A stretch of DNA of 64,000 bases from Desulfitobacterium sp038181555 (GTDB lineage: Bacteria; Bacillota; Desulfitobacteriia; Desulfitobacteriales; Desulfitobacteriaceae), in assembly GCF_038181555.1 (NCBI RefSeq), contig NZ_JBBWUA010000017.1:5789-69788 (forward strand). The letters run 5' to 3'. The notes under the pieces are model-generated. The model was not told the origin of the DNA, did not search any database, and saw nothing but the letters and a program-made list of their open reading frames with translations. This document shows, in pieces, positions 34,791 to 42,900 of the stretch (the first letter of the stretch is position 1; each line of letters begins with the position of its first letter). The position numbers were made by a program, and so were the translations under genes.

Positions 34791-34834
34791 AGGGTTTACG
34801 ACGGGGGATAAGTACAACCCGTGTCGTGAACCCT
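34791..34834 (-). terminator. Terminator of the seleno-glutaredoxin operon
   Basis: AGGGTT and AACCCT close a long imperfect stem (with ACGAC/GTCGT and GGG/CCC). On the minus strand it is followed by TTTTAATATT. It lies about 30 bases after the glutaredoxin stop. The remaining gap to 34674 holds no gene; the polyferredoxin promoter must be there. Confidence 0.65.
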
Positions 34835-34865
34835 AATTTTCTACTTCTCTAGAACTAGTGATTTC

Positions 34866-35096
34866 CTAATGCTGAACTAGCTCTAGAATCTTATTTTTAT
34901 CGAGTCCTACCACAACTTCTTCGTCAATAAAGAACGTGGGTACTCCACCAATCTTTCTTCGTTGCAGTTCCATAAGCGCCTCAGAATCCACATTGACATC
35001 CCTCTCAACAAAGGGAATATTGTTCTGCGAAAGAAACTTCTTCGCGATAGTACAATGCGGTCAGGTTTTGGTTGTAAACATGGTTACATTCTTCAT
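34866..35096 (-). CDS. Glutaredoxin-like selenoprotein with in-frame UGA (U-P-H-C active site)
   Basis: From the ATG at 35096 the minus strand reads MKNVTMFTTKT, then a UGA codon at 35063-35061, then PHCTIAKKFLSQNNIPF and on to a TAG at 34868, 76 residues in all. The glutaredoxin fold is plain: the redox motif normally CPxC is here UGA-P-H-C, and GGVPTFFID and VVVGLDKNKILELV are the glutathione-site and C-terminal helix blocks. AAAGGAG lies 8 bases upstream of the ATG. Without reading UGA as selenocysteine neither half makes a complete protein. A SECIS-like hairpin begins 15 bases after the UGA. It is the third gene of an operon with a methyltransferase and a BASS/ACR3-like permease. A nonsense mutation is the alternative. 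Confidence 0.82.
35027..35045 (-). other. Candidate bacterial SECIS hairpin
   Basis: On the minus strand GCGAAGAAGTTTCTTTCGC starts 15 bases after the UGA. It folds into a short stem (GCGAA with TTCGC plus inner pairs, one unpaired U) with GU in the apical loop. Size, distance and a GU in the loop fit bacterial SECIS elements. The stem is short, so folding software should confirm it. Confidence 0.55.
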
Positions 35097-35147
35097 ACTA
35101 AATTCTCCTTTCATGAGTTGTATTTAGTATGACGTTTTATCCGATTT

Positions 35148-35708
35148 TTATTTGTCTTTTCTAGTAAAAGTGAGGCAATAAAAATTCTCCCCTAACTCAA
35201 TATCATCCTGTGTTTCAAAACCTATTTCATTTAAGACACCCAAAACGTCTTCTTTACTGATTCGATGGGATATAGGAGGGCCCATGGGAGTCTCGTGTTT
35301 GTGGAACTCAATCACGGCAATTTTACCCTGATCATTCAGCAGTCTCTCTACTTCCTTCATAAAGATGGATTTGTCTTCGATCTCGTGTAAAACCGTAACC
35401 AATAAGACTAGATCGACTGATTTCTCTTTTATATCAAAACGTCCATTATCGACATAGATATATTCAACATTACTAATCTTCTCATCCTTTGCTTTCTCTT
35501 CAATAATCTTCAGCATCTCAGGATTTGCCTCTACAGCATAAACAACCTTTTCGGTCATTTTGGCAGCGGGAAGGGTGAATATACCACTCCCTGCTCCAAT
35601 ATCACATAAGACATGGCTCCCCTTAAGCCCGATGCGCTCCAAGGTCACTTGCGGATTAAGCTCCTCAAGCCGTTTTGGATTTTCTAACTTCATTTGTTGT
35701 TTGTTCAT
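35148..35708 (-). CDS. Class I SAM-dependent methyltransferase (UbiE/ArsM-like small type)
   Basis: A 186-residue protein. HVLCDIGAGSGIFTLPAAK is motif I; VVYAVEANPEML and VDLVLLVTVLHEIED are the acidic loop and motif IV. The N-terminal NPKRLEELNPQVTLERIGLK is common in small methyltransferases found beside metal and sulfur genes. It lacks the Cys triad of arsenite methyltransferase ArsM, so arsenic methylation is not supported. It lies 6 bases downstream of the permease gene and 51 bases upstream of the seleno-glutaredoxin start. Confidence 0.87.
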   Translation of the reverse strand: MNKQQMKLENPKRLEELNPQVTLERIGLKGSHVLCDIGAGSGIFTLPAAKMTEKVVYAVEANPEMLKIIEEKAKDEKISNVEYIYVDNGRFDIKEKSVDLVLLVTVLHEIEDKSIFMKEVERLLNDQGKIAVIEFHKHETPMGPPISHRISKEDVLGVLNEIGFETQDDIELGENFYCLTFTRKDK

Positions 35709-35714
35709 TGCTTA

Positions 35715-36722
35715 CTACTCCTTTACTACTTTAATCGGCGTACCTCTTTTTAAGAAACCATATTTCTCGTTAAGTTTTATAAACCAGGCGGCCACTTGCC
35801 CTTGAATTAAAAAGGCAAGAGAAACCATGAGCGCCGCATTCGATCCAAAGGCTGTCGCAGCCAAGCCAATCGAAATAGAAAGGTTTCGGAGAACGGTAGA
35901 AAACACTAAGGTTAAGGCATCCTTTTCGCTGAAGAATCTTCGTCCGACGAGTATGGCCAAGAGATAATTAATGGCATAGAATACCATCTGCACACCCAAA
36001 GCCATCGCGAAAATATCGAGATGCTGGGCAATTCGTTTCGCATTCATACTCATACTTATGAAAATAATCAGCAGCATCCCCCAAGTACTTGCCGCAGGCA
36101 AGAAGGGTTTGATCTTCTTCTGAAAATGCTCCTGTGAGTATCGCTTCATGAGAAATTTGTACGTTAGCATTCCAAAAATTAATGGGATTATAATGACTAA
36201 GGCAATTGTTTTAAGGGTTAGAAAAATATCCACTGGAACATACTTGCCTACCATAAGATAAAGGTATCCCGGTGCTAGAACCGACCCAAGAAGTAATCCT
36301 GAGGTTGTCATCTGAATAGCTGCAGGCACATTCCCTTTAGCCAGCATGGTAAAAGCAATGGTCATATTACTTGTCGGTAGCAGCGCAGTAATCGCGAGTC
36401 CTGCAAAAAGCTGCGGATCTTTTAATAAGAATCCCGTTCCCAGTATATACGCGACCCCAGGAATAACTAAGAAATTCAGCCCCATAACTGTTAGAAACAA
36501 TTTACCCTGAGACATATTGAAAACTTCTTTAGCCTTAAATCCTATCATTGTCGGATAGATCATCAGCATGGTAATAGGTAGAACCCATTGTTTGAGGATG
36601 CTCGTATCCACCCATATCCCAGCTAAAAAACCAATGATCAGCATTATCGGAATGGCGAAAGCGATGTTCTTGGATGGCCAAAAGAACCCTTTTTTTAGAA
36701 AGCTTGGCTCATTTGTACTCAT
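35715..36722 (-). CDS. Bile acid:sodium symporter superfamily (ACR3/arsenic-resistance-like) permease
   Basis: A 335-residue, ten-helix carrier. GLAITALLPTSNMTIAFTML and VFSTVLRNLSISIGLAATAF are the two crossover regions of the BASS fold. The overall pattern matches proteins labelled arsenic resistance protein in COG0798, but the Cys of true ACR3 arsenite pumps (in a RCIAM-like block) is replaced by PTSNM, so the substrate is open. First gene of the operon that ends with the Sec-glutaredoxin, and just downstream of the ATACCCC-ATA-GGGGTAT palindrome. Confidence 0.82.
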   Translation of the reverse strand: MSTNEPSFLKKGFFWPSKNIAFAIPIMLIIGFLAGIWVDTSILKQWVLPITMLMIYPTMIGFKAKEVFNMSQGKLFLTVMGLNFLVIPGVAYILGTGFLLKDPQLFAGLAITALLPTSNMTIAFTMLAKGNVPAAIQMTTSGLLLGSVLAPGYLYLMVGKYVPVDIFLTLKTIALVIIIPLIFGMLTYKFLMKRYSQEHFQKKIKPFLPAASTWGMLLIIFISMSMNAKRIAQHLDIFAMALGVQMVFYAINYLLAILVGRRFFSEKDALTLVFSTVLRNLSISIGLAATAFGSNAALMVSLAFLIQGQVAAWFIKLNEKYGFLKRGTPIKVVKE

Positions 36723-36780
36723 TTATCCTTCCTCCTCGTCTCTAACTTGGTTTTACTTCTAGATTATTTTTTAAAAAAAT

Positions 36781-36797
36781 ATACCCCATAGGGGTAT
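36781..36797. promoter_or_regulatory. CsoR/CstR-like operator palindrome
   Basis: ATACCCC-ATA-GGGGTAT is a perfect 7-bp dyad 59-75 bases upstream of the permease ATG. Such ATACCCC...GGGGTAT dyads are the usual sites of CsoR-family repressors, including CstR, which senses persulfides. No CsoR-type gene is seen in this window, so the regulator is encoded elsewhere. Confidence 0.65.
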
Positions 36798-36892
36798 GAT
36801 AATATATATTCTATATTTATTCAATATGTAGATTGACTTTCATCAAAGCCTTTATTGTTCCGCGGCTTAATGAATTCCGCGTGCCGGACGAC

Positions 36893-38365
36893 TTAAGTAC
36901 CACAAAACGTACGATAACCACAGCTAGAAGGTTCCGGTGGTTGACTATACTCAAGTTGCTCCCGTGTGTGCGCATAAGGGTTTTCAAGGACCTGGAGTAG
37001 TTGCCTTAATACACTATAGTCTCCCTCTTCCACTGCAGCTTCCAAGGCGGCCTCTACCCGGTGGTTACGTGGGATGACGGCAGGATTGCTGTTTCTCATT
37101 AACTGGTGTGAGGACTCCCTTGATTCCTGTTGTCTATTAATTCTCCCTTGCCACCGTTCCTTCCACTCGACGAATTCCCCACTGCTAAATAAAGCTGAAT
37201 CCCCCGGGTTATCAAAGGTCAGAGCAAGGAAGGTATTCGTATAATCTGCCTGATGCTTTTCCATTAAATCAAGCAGGTCCTTAATAAAAGACTCATCCTC
37301 CGCTTCTTCACTCAATAGACCAAGCTTAGCTCTCATCCCTCTAAGCCAATTACTTTGATACAGTTCAAAAAACTGCGATACTTCAGCTTCTGCTATCTTA
37401 ATAGCCTCCTCCTCATCTGCACTAAGCAGGGGCAAAAGGGTTTCAGCGAATCTTGCGAGATTCCAAGCAGCCATATAGGGTTGATTCCTATAGGCATAAC
37501 GACCTTGACGATCAATCGAGCTAAATACGGTCGCAGGATCATAAGTATCCATAAAGGCGCAAGGCCCGTAATCAATGGTCTCTCCACTAACCACCATGTT
37601 ATCGGTATTCATTACCCCGTGAATAAATCCAACAAGCTGCCATTGGGCAATGAGTGAAGCCTGACGCTTAATGACCTCCTGAAGCAAGGTTGGGTAGGGA
37701 TTTTTAGCCTCCCTATGTCCATAATGCCTTTCTAATGTATATTCAGCTAGAGTCCTGAGATCCTCGACAGTACCCCACTGTGAAACATATTGAAAGGTAC
37801 CTACACGAATATGACTAGCGGCTATGCGGGTAAGTATCGCACCGGGTAGCATTGTTTCACGAACAATCGACTCACCAGTTGTCACTACCGCCAAGGAGCG
37901 CGTCGTCGGAATGCCCAGCCCAAACATTGCTTCACTAATGATGTATTCACGGAGCATGGGGCCAAGTGCCGCCCGGCCGTCCCCGCCACGGGAATAGGGG
38001 GTTTTACCCGAACCCTTGAGCTGGATATCGTAGCGTCCACCCTCGGGTGTCATCTGTTCGCCCAGCAACAAAGCCCTACCATCACCCAACATGGTAAAAT
38101 GACCAAATTGATGTCCGGCATAGGCTTGGGCAAGAGGTTCTGCCCCTTCAGGAAGCCTGTTGCCGGCAAACACACTTATACCCTCATCACTTTTTAGGGA
38201 CTGAACATTAAGCCCCAAGCTCTCCGCCAACCTTTCATTGAGAATAACAAACTCTGGCGAATTGACGGGGACTGGGCTAAGCTTCGTATAAAGCAAACTA
38301 GGAAGAGATGCATAGGTATTGTCAAAATTCCATCCGGCTTTTTGTATTTCTTGCTCATCTATCAT
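36893..38365 (-). CDS. selO: SelO/YdiU-family protein adenylyltransferase (pseudokinase fold)
   Basis: A 490-residue protein of normal length. LNERLAESLG and EPLAQAYAGHQFGHFTMLGD occur early, then LKGSGKTPYSRGGDGRAALG and GLGIPTTRSLAVVTTGE, the signature of UPF0061/SelO. SelO transfers AMP to protein side chains and affects redox proteins. MNTDNMVVSGETIDYGPCAF contains the conserved metal-binding Asn and Asp. The tail ends CGYRTFCGT, with Cys residues where some eukaryotic versions have selenocysteine. AAGGAG precedes the ATG. Confidence 0.92.
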   Translation of the reverse strand: MIDEQEIQKAGWNFDNTYASLPSLLYTKLSPVPVNSPEFVILNERLAESLGLNVQSLKSDEGISVFAGNRLPEGAEPLAQAYAGHQFGHFTMLGDGRALLLGEQMTPEGGRYDIQLKGSGKTPYSRGGDGRAALGPMLREYIISEAMFGLGIPTTRSLAVVTTGESIVRETMLPGAILTRIAASHIRVGTFQYVSQWGTVEDLRTLAEYTLERHYGHREAKNPYPTLLQEVIKRQASLIAQWQLVGFIHGVMNTDNMVVSGETIDYGPCAFMDTYDPATVFSSIDRQGRYAYRNQPYMAAWNLARFAETLLPLLSADEEEAIKIAEAEVSQFFELYQSNWLRGMRAKLGLLSEEAEDESFIKDLLDLMEKHQADYTNTFLALTFDNPGDSALFSSGEFVEWKERWQGRINRQQESRESSHQLMRNSNPAVIPRNHRVEAALEAAVEEGDYSVLRQLLQVLENPYAHTREQLEYSQPPEPSSCGYRTFCGT

Positions 38366-38522
38366 AGTCTTCTATTCTCCTTTTAAAATATGGACTCTAG
38401 ATATTTACCTATCTATTGTTTGTATTTCAGGCAAACAAATTCAGGCAATCAAATAAACGAGCTTAGCACAATAATTCTAATAAATAATTACCAATAGAAG
38501 AAATATCATAGGAGAAATACTA

Positions 38523-38566
38523 ATAGAAGCAGCTACTAAGTAGATGTCTTAGTCAGCCGCTTCTAT
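38523..38566 (-). terminator. Strong hairpin after the split-barrel gene
   Basis: ATAGAAGC pairs with GCTTCTAT, with inner ACTAAG/CTTAGT pairing. On the plus strand TTTTTC follows; on the minus strand only TATTAGTATTTC. It probably ends the 38703-39080 transcript. The rest of 38366-38702 holds the selO promoter region and a 14-bp tandem repeat. Confidence 0.6.
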
Positions 38567-38666
38567 TTTTCTAATATTAAGTCACTCCATGCATGCGGCA
38601 TCCGCATGCTTTAGATCACTCTTAAGGATTTGCTGTAGAGTTCATCTCTAAGATATCGCTGTAGAG

Positions 38667-38708
38667 GTTTAGTTCTAGAGGTTTATTTCTAAGGGTTTAG
38701 CTCTAGAG
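38667..38708. repeat. Three tandem 14-bp repeats overlapping a gene end
   Basis: GTTTAGTTCTAGAG, GTTTATTTCTAAGG and GTTTAGCTCTAGAG follow one another without gaps. The last copy covers the stop codon of the split-barrel gene. Less regular relatives (GTAGAGTTCATCTCTAAG) lie just before. Confidence 0.75.
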
Positions 38709-39080
38709 AGTTTGCACTGCAGACTCAACAGTTATCTCCAGCACTGCCCTCAGCCAAGGGAATTTTGTTTTCATCATGTCAACTTCCGCTCCTTCAGTTA
38801 TGAACCGAGCGGTGCCTTTGACTAAGAACCCTGTTCCCGGATACATTTTGCCTTGAACCTGACGGTTGGCAACAGTAAGTTGGACTTTATTATTCTTCTC
38901 GATGTTTTGCTGAGTTTGATTCATCCCCGCAGCAGGGAAAAGGAGCTTATCATCGGCAGTGATGTTAGCATAACTATTCCAAGTATTGGCTACATGGGGT
39001 TCACCGGCACCTTGAGTCACGATAGCTATCGCTCCATCGGCAGGGTGCTGTAGCACTTCTAAAAGCTTTTGATCCAACAT
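38703..39080 (-). CDS. Pyridoxamine 5'-phosphate oxidase-like FMN-binding split-barrel protein
   Basis: A 125-residue protein. DGAIAIVTQGAGEPHVANTW is the first strand pair, KLLFPAAGMNQTQQNIEKNN the FMN-binding helix region, and KMYPGTGFLVKGTARFITEG the late barrel. This is the single-domain PNPOx-like fold that binds FMN or F420-like flavins; the substrate is unknown. AAGGAGG lies upstream. Its last codons are inside the 14-bp tandem repeat, so the C-terminus (AVQTL) may have been changed by it. Confidence 0.83.
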   Translation of the reverse strand: MLDQKLLEVLQHPADGAIAIVTQGAGEPHVANTWNSYANITADDKLLFPAAGMNQTQQNIEKNNKVQLTVANRQVQGKMYPGTGFLVKGTARFITEGAEVDMMKTKFPWLRAVLEITVESAVQTL

Positions 39081-39190
39081 TTGGGGAGCCTCCTTAAACG
39101 ATATTTGTCAAGAAATCCAGTAAGACCTTATTGAGTCTGATTTACTGGTCAATGGATATTAATTCCCCAAACATCAAAAATAATCCTTCT

Positions 39191-40639
39191 TTATAGACTA
39201 TCGCCAAAATCACTTCTGAACTTTTGCACTAGAGCCGTAGGCCAATCCGTCATCGTATCTAATCTTCCTAGGAAGAAGCGCAAAATCTTCGGCTCTTCCA
39301 CGAATTTCATCCCACCGATCAGCTCGCGGTTTTCATAAAGCCAAGCGATACGGTCCACGGCGTACTTGACCTGGGAAAGTGTAAAGACGCGACGGGGCAT
39401 CGCTAGGCGCACCAATTCCATGTCGGCAAGAGGTTCTACACCGTTAGCATCCCTATCCTCAGACATAGTCCCTCTTTCCATACCGCGCACACCGCTCACC
39501 AGATAAAGGGCTGCCGCTAAGGCTGCTGCCGGGTACTCTTGCTGAGGAACATGCTTAACGAACTCCATTGCGTTGATATGGCACCCCAATCCCCCCGCCG
39601 GTGTGACCACGGGAACTCCTTTTTTCTGTAGCTCTTCCGTCATATAGGCAATAAATTGAGGGCCTTGGTTGATCATATCCTCATCCATGGTCTCCTCAAG
39701 ACCTACCGCCATAGCCTCCATCTCGCGGACGGACATCCCGCCATAGGTGAGAAACCCCTCGTAGAGAGGAATAAGCTCGCGCATCTTAGCAAAATGCTGC
39801 TCGTTGTTCGTGCAGATTCCGCCTCCCCGAGCACATCCCAGCTTCCGTGCGGAGAAGTAAATGACATCGGCCTGATTGGCAATAGCGCGGGTGATCTCGC
39901 GAATACTCATATCCCGGCATTGCTCTTCACGAACCTTGATGAAGTAGAGATTATCGGCTAAAAGGCTGGCATCTAAAACCAACATCACCCCAAATTCATC
40001 GCAGACCTGACGGGCTTCCTTTAGATTAGCTAATGAGAAGGGTTGGCCACCAATAAGATTGGTCCCCGCTTCAAACCGCACAAAGGAGATCGCTTCAGCG
40101 CCCTTTTCCGCAATCAAGGCTCTTAGCTTGGCGATATCCAAATTACCTTTAAAGGGACATTCACTATTGACTTGATACCCTTCTTCACTCAGTAATTCTT
40201 CAACACGACCACCATTTCTCACGATATGGGATCTGGTGGTCGTGAAGTGATAATTCATAATAGCGATGGATCCCGGCTTAACAAAGGATTGGGCAATCAC
40301 ATTTTCACACGCTCTTCCTTGATGGGCCGGTAAGAAGAAGCTTTTACCAAAGATCTCTTGAACTTTATTTTCTAGCTTTGAAAAGGTCTCTGATCCGGCA
40401 TAGCTGTCATCCGCCTCCATCATGGCTGCCAATTGCTTATCACTCATGGCATTGACCCCACTATCGGTCAGCATATCCATGAAGACATCTCGGTTTTTCA
40501 GGAGAAAATTATTAAACCCAGCCTCCTGCAAAGCTTCTAAACGCCGCTCAATCGGCCAGATATTTAATTTTTGCACAATCCGAACCTTATGCATTTCGAG
40601 GGGGATGTTTTCACCCGAATAAAACTTAACGTTGGACAT
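39191..40639 (-). CDS. Tryptophanase/tyrosine phenol-lyase family PLP enzyme (divergent)
   Basis: A 482-residue protein with the whole fold of beta-eliminating lyases. EMHKVRIVQKLN at the N-terminus, DDSYAGSETFSKLE, PAHQGRACENVI and NYHFTTTRSHI match tryptophanase. The PLP lysine lies in SARKLGCARGGG, where known enzymes have SAKKDAMVPMGG. The pyridine-binding DATR/DGAR is DASL here, so the Arg is lost. It probably releases ammonia and pyruvate from an amino acid, but whether that is tryptophan, tyrosine or another substrate is open. A terminator-like hairpin sits in its leader. Confidence 0.83.
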   Translation of the reverse strand: MSNVKFYSGENIPLEMHKVRIVQKLNIWPIERRLEALQEAGFNNFLLKNRDVFMDMLTDSGVNAMSDKQLAAMMEADDSYAGSETFSKLENKVQEIFGKSFFLPAHQGRACENVIAQSFVKPGSIAIMNYHFTTTRSHIVRNGGRVEELLSEEGYQVNSECPFKGNLDIAKLRALIAEKGAEAISFVRFEAGTNLIGGQPFSLANLKEARQVCDEFGVMLVLDASLLADNLYFIKVREEQCRDMSIREITRAIANQADVIYFSARKLGCARGGGICTNNEQHFAKMRELIPLYEGFLTYGGMSVREMEAMAVGLEETMDEDMINQGPQFIAYMTEELQKKGVPVVTPAGGLGCHINAMEFVKHVPQQEYPAAALAAALYLVSGVRGMERGTMSEDRDANGVEPLADMELVRLAMPRRVFTLSQVKYAVDRIAWLYENRELIGGMKFVEEPKILRFFLGRLDTMTDWPTALVQKFRSDFGDSL

Positions 40640-40711
40640 TTGAACACTCCTCTTCTCTTTTTTTATGTAGATGATGGGAGATGCTCAGTCGGACTAAAAT
40701 CTCTGGCAAAT

Positions 40712-40734
40712 AAAAAAGCACCCCATAGGAGTGC
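40712..40734 (-). terminator. Terminator hairpin in the leader of the lyase gene (possible attenuator)
   Basis: On the minus strand GCACTCC-TAT-GGGGTGC is followed by TTTTTTATTT, an excellent intrinsic terminator, ending about 73 bases before the lyase start codon. The nearest upstream gene on this strand ends at 41068, over 330 bases away. Attenuation of the lyase is therefore as likely as simple termination. No Trp-containing leader peptide was found. Confidence 0.75.
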
Positions 40735-41067
40735 AGGACAAACTTAGACCACCTTAAACCTATCTACCGTCCTACTGACCTACTCAAATTTAATCTTACT
40801 ATGCAAAGCATCCTACTGTTCTACCCATTCTACACTAACATTATAATCTAACGCATAACTTTTTGCAAAACACTACGATGGGCTCTCATGTAGAGAGCGA
40901 CGTCTTTTTGAGCTAGTAGTACCACTTCATCGAGGCTGTCCATCACAGGCGCAGGGAAGAGCTTAAACCAAGCTTGGATAAACAACACGATGCCCTCCAA
41001 CGTTTAACGCACGCAGGAGGGCATTGTTCTAAGCATTTGATGTGCCTCCATGTAAAAGTCCTGCCGA
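40735..41067. other. Gap between chemoreceptor and lyase genes
   Basis: The stretch holds copy B of a hairpin repeat (40990-41024) and, on the minus strand from 41000 to 40848, an open frame of 50 codons from a TTG. Its product contains FKLFPAPVMDSLDEVVLLAQ and ends VLQKVMR. It has no ribosome-binding site. It reads like the tail of a real protein, so it may be a gene remnant, but I cannot name the family. The promoter for the lyase leader should also lie here. Confidence 0.35.
40990..41024. repeat. GCCCTCC...GGAGGGC hairpin, copy B
   Basis: ATGCCCTCC and GGAGGGCAT form a 9-bp stem with AACGT / ACG-type loop sequence, matching copy A at 32353-32390. It lies 44 bases after the chemoreceptor stop and may act in its 3' end. 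There is no clear U-run. Confidence 0.65.
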
Positions 41068-42750
41068 TTAATTTACTGCGAATTTATCAACGGTATTCAC
41101 CAATTCGTTTGCATTATCATTTAAGCTTGCCATAACTTGGTTAACTTTTTCAAGTTCTATTGATACAGTCGCGGCAGATGCAGCAAGCTCTTCTGCACCG
41201 GCAGCTCCTTGGCTAATTGTCTGGGTAACATTATTCATTGCTTCAGACACAGATTTAACCATTTCTTCTAATACTAGCGTCGTACTTGAAAATTCATGGG
41301 TCAAACTGGATACGATGTCCGAATCGTTCTGATACTGGTTCCCAGTTTCTACAAGTTGATCATAGTCAGGTATGACAACCTCATTGATAAAGCGCAATGT
41401 CCTTAGGGCCCCTTCTGAAAGGTCCTCATGAGCTCCAATGACATGATTCACTAAGTCTTCTATTTCCTCAACCGAGGCGGCGGACTGTTCCGCCAATTTA
41501 CGCACTTCTTCAGCAACAACTGCAAACCCTCTGCCATTTTCTCCTGCTCGAGCCGCTTCGATTGCTGCATTCAAGGCGAGTAAATTCGTTTGATCAGCAA
41601 TTGCCGAAATACCTTGAGTCAGTTCGCCTATTTTCTGAACGACTTTTGATCTCTCAATCGCTACTTCAAGGGATTCTTTTTCTTGTTCGTAGATACCCGC
41701 TGCTTTAGTTTGAGCTGCAATCGCTTGTTTCTTTAATCCTTGGGCTCGTTTTTCTATCTGATCGGCTTGATTACTTCCGTCATCTGCCTTAGCTTTAAGC
41801 TCGGAGATGTTGCGTTGGAGTTCTTCGCTTGAAGCAGATATTTCTTCTGCAGCCGCTGCAATTTCTTGGAAACCTGCCGATACTTGTTCCGTCGAAGCTG
41901 CCATTTCCTCTGAACTACTTGCGACATTTGAAACCGCCTCAGTACAATCGTTGGTTCCATGATTAACTTCTTCGGTTACGACCATTGATTTCTTAATCAA
42001 TTCCCTCAAATTATCTGAAGCAATTCCTAATTTTTTTACGAGTTGCCCAATTTCATCGTTACCGCCTTGGACCTCAACTGTAAAATCACCGTTCGCCAGA
42101 GCTTCAGCAACTGCCTGCCCCTTTGCAATAGAACCTTTAACAGAACGAAGAATGTAGTATGTAAGAAGCAAGGCTACTACAACCGCAATCCCTAAGATAG
42201 TAAGTATCATTGTAATAAGTTGACTAATACGAGCCGTCATTTCCATTTCTGTACTCTTCAACTCATCAGCTTGATAGGTGATAAAATCTTGGAGCGCTTT
42301 TGTTGTAGATGCATTAACTTTTGAGGCAACCTCTGATCCATATTTGTTAGCTACAACTCCACCGTTTGTTTGGTATAATTCGATTAATTTGGCTTGATGG
42401 GGAGCAAATTCAGCCATTGCTGCGACAACGACGTCAAGCTGCTCTTTATCCTCCGGTAATACAATATCTTGAAGCTTCTTTAAGTCTTCATTTGCCTTAT
42501 TGATCGCTTGTTTTAAATCGTCATAAAATTTTTCGTTACCCGAGCTAAAATACCCGCGTTGAGCCGATGTTTGAAGTGCAAATTGTAAGGCGATATCTTG
42601 GGCCGTATTTTGCATCTCAATATGGTATCCAGAAACATCTTCAGCCAGTTCCCCAAGGTTATTCACTTGATAATAGACAACACCGACTATAATTGACATT
42701 ATTAAAATAAGAGCTGAATAACTCCAGATTAGTTTTGTTGAAAGTTTCAT
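41068..42750 (-). CDS. Methyl-accepting chemotaxis protein with 4HB sensor
   Basis: About 560 residues. A first membrane helix (residues 7-27) is followed by a helical periplasmic domain of about 155 residues (four-helix-bundle type, QTSAQRGYFSSGN) and a second helix near 185-205. HAMP comes next, then the long coiled-coil signalling domain with the hairpin tip IADQTNLLALNAAIEAARAG and ENGRGFAVVAEEVRKLAEQS. The ligand is unknown. ATG at 42750 is chosen; a TTG at 42759 is closer to a GGGG stretch and is possible. Confidence 0.92.
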   Translation of the reverse strand: MKLSTKLIWSYSALILIMSIIVGVVYYQVNNLGELAEDVSGYHIEMQNTAQDIALQFALQTSAQRGYFSSGNEKFYDDLKQAINKANEDLKKLQDIVLPEDKEQLDVVVAAMAEFAPHQAKLIELYQTNGGVVANKYGSEVASKVNASTTKALQDFITYQADELKSTEMEMTARISQLITMILTILGIAVVVALLLTYYILRSVKGSIAKGQAVAEALANGDFTVEVQGGNDEIGQLVKKLGIASDNLRELIKKSMVVTEEVNHGTNDCTEAVSNVASSSEEMAASTEQVSAGFQEIAAAAEEISASSEELQRNISELKAKADDGSNQADQIEKRAQGLKKQAIAAQTKAAGIYEQEKESLEVAIERSKVVQKIGELTQGISAIADQTNLLALNAAIEAARAGENGRGFAVVAEEVRKLAEQSAASVEEIEDLVNHVIGAHEDLSEGALRTLRFINEVVIPDYDQLVETGNQYQNDSDIVSSLTHEFSSTTLVLEEMVKSVSEAMNNVTQTISQGAAGAEELAASAATVSIELEKVNQVMASLNDNANELVNTVDKFAVN

Positions 42751-42900
42751 ATCAGTCAATACCCCGCTTTTCCTATAAGTTGTACCTCATTGATTTCACA
42801 ATTCGACTTCTTTCCTCATTTTTCTACTAAATATCACAATATTCTATGATATATTTATTTTCCCATATATAAACTTCATAAAGCTTAACCATCCCAAGAG

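Noticed and set aside
35148..36722. Firm arsenic-resistance operon (ars)
   Set aside because: No ArsR, ArsC or ArsM signature; the permease lacks the ACR3 Cys and the methyltransferase lacks the ArsM Cys triad.
40640..40860. T-box or Trp leader-peptide control of the lyase gene
   Set aside because: No T-box UGGNACCGCG-like sequence and no Trp-containing short peptide were found.
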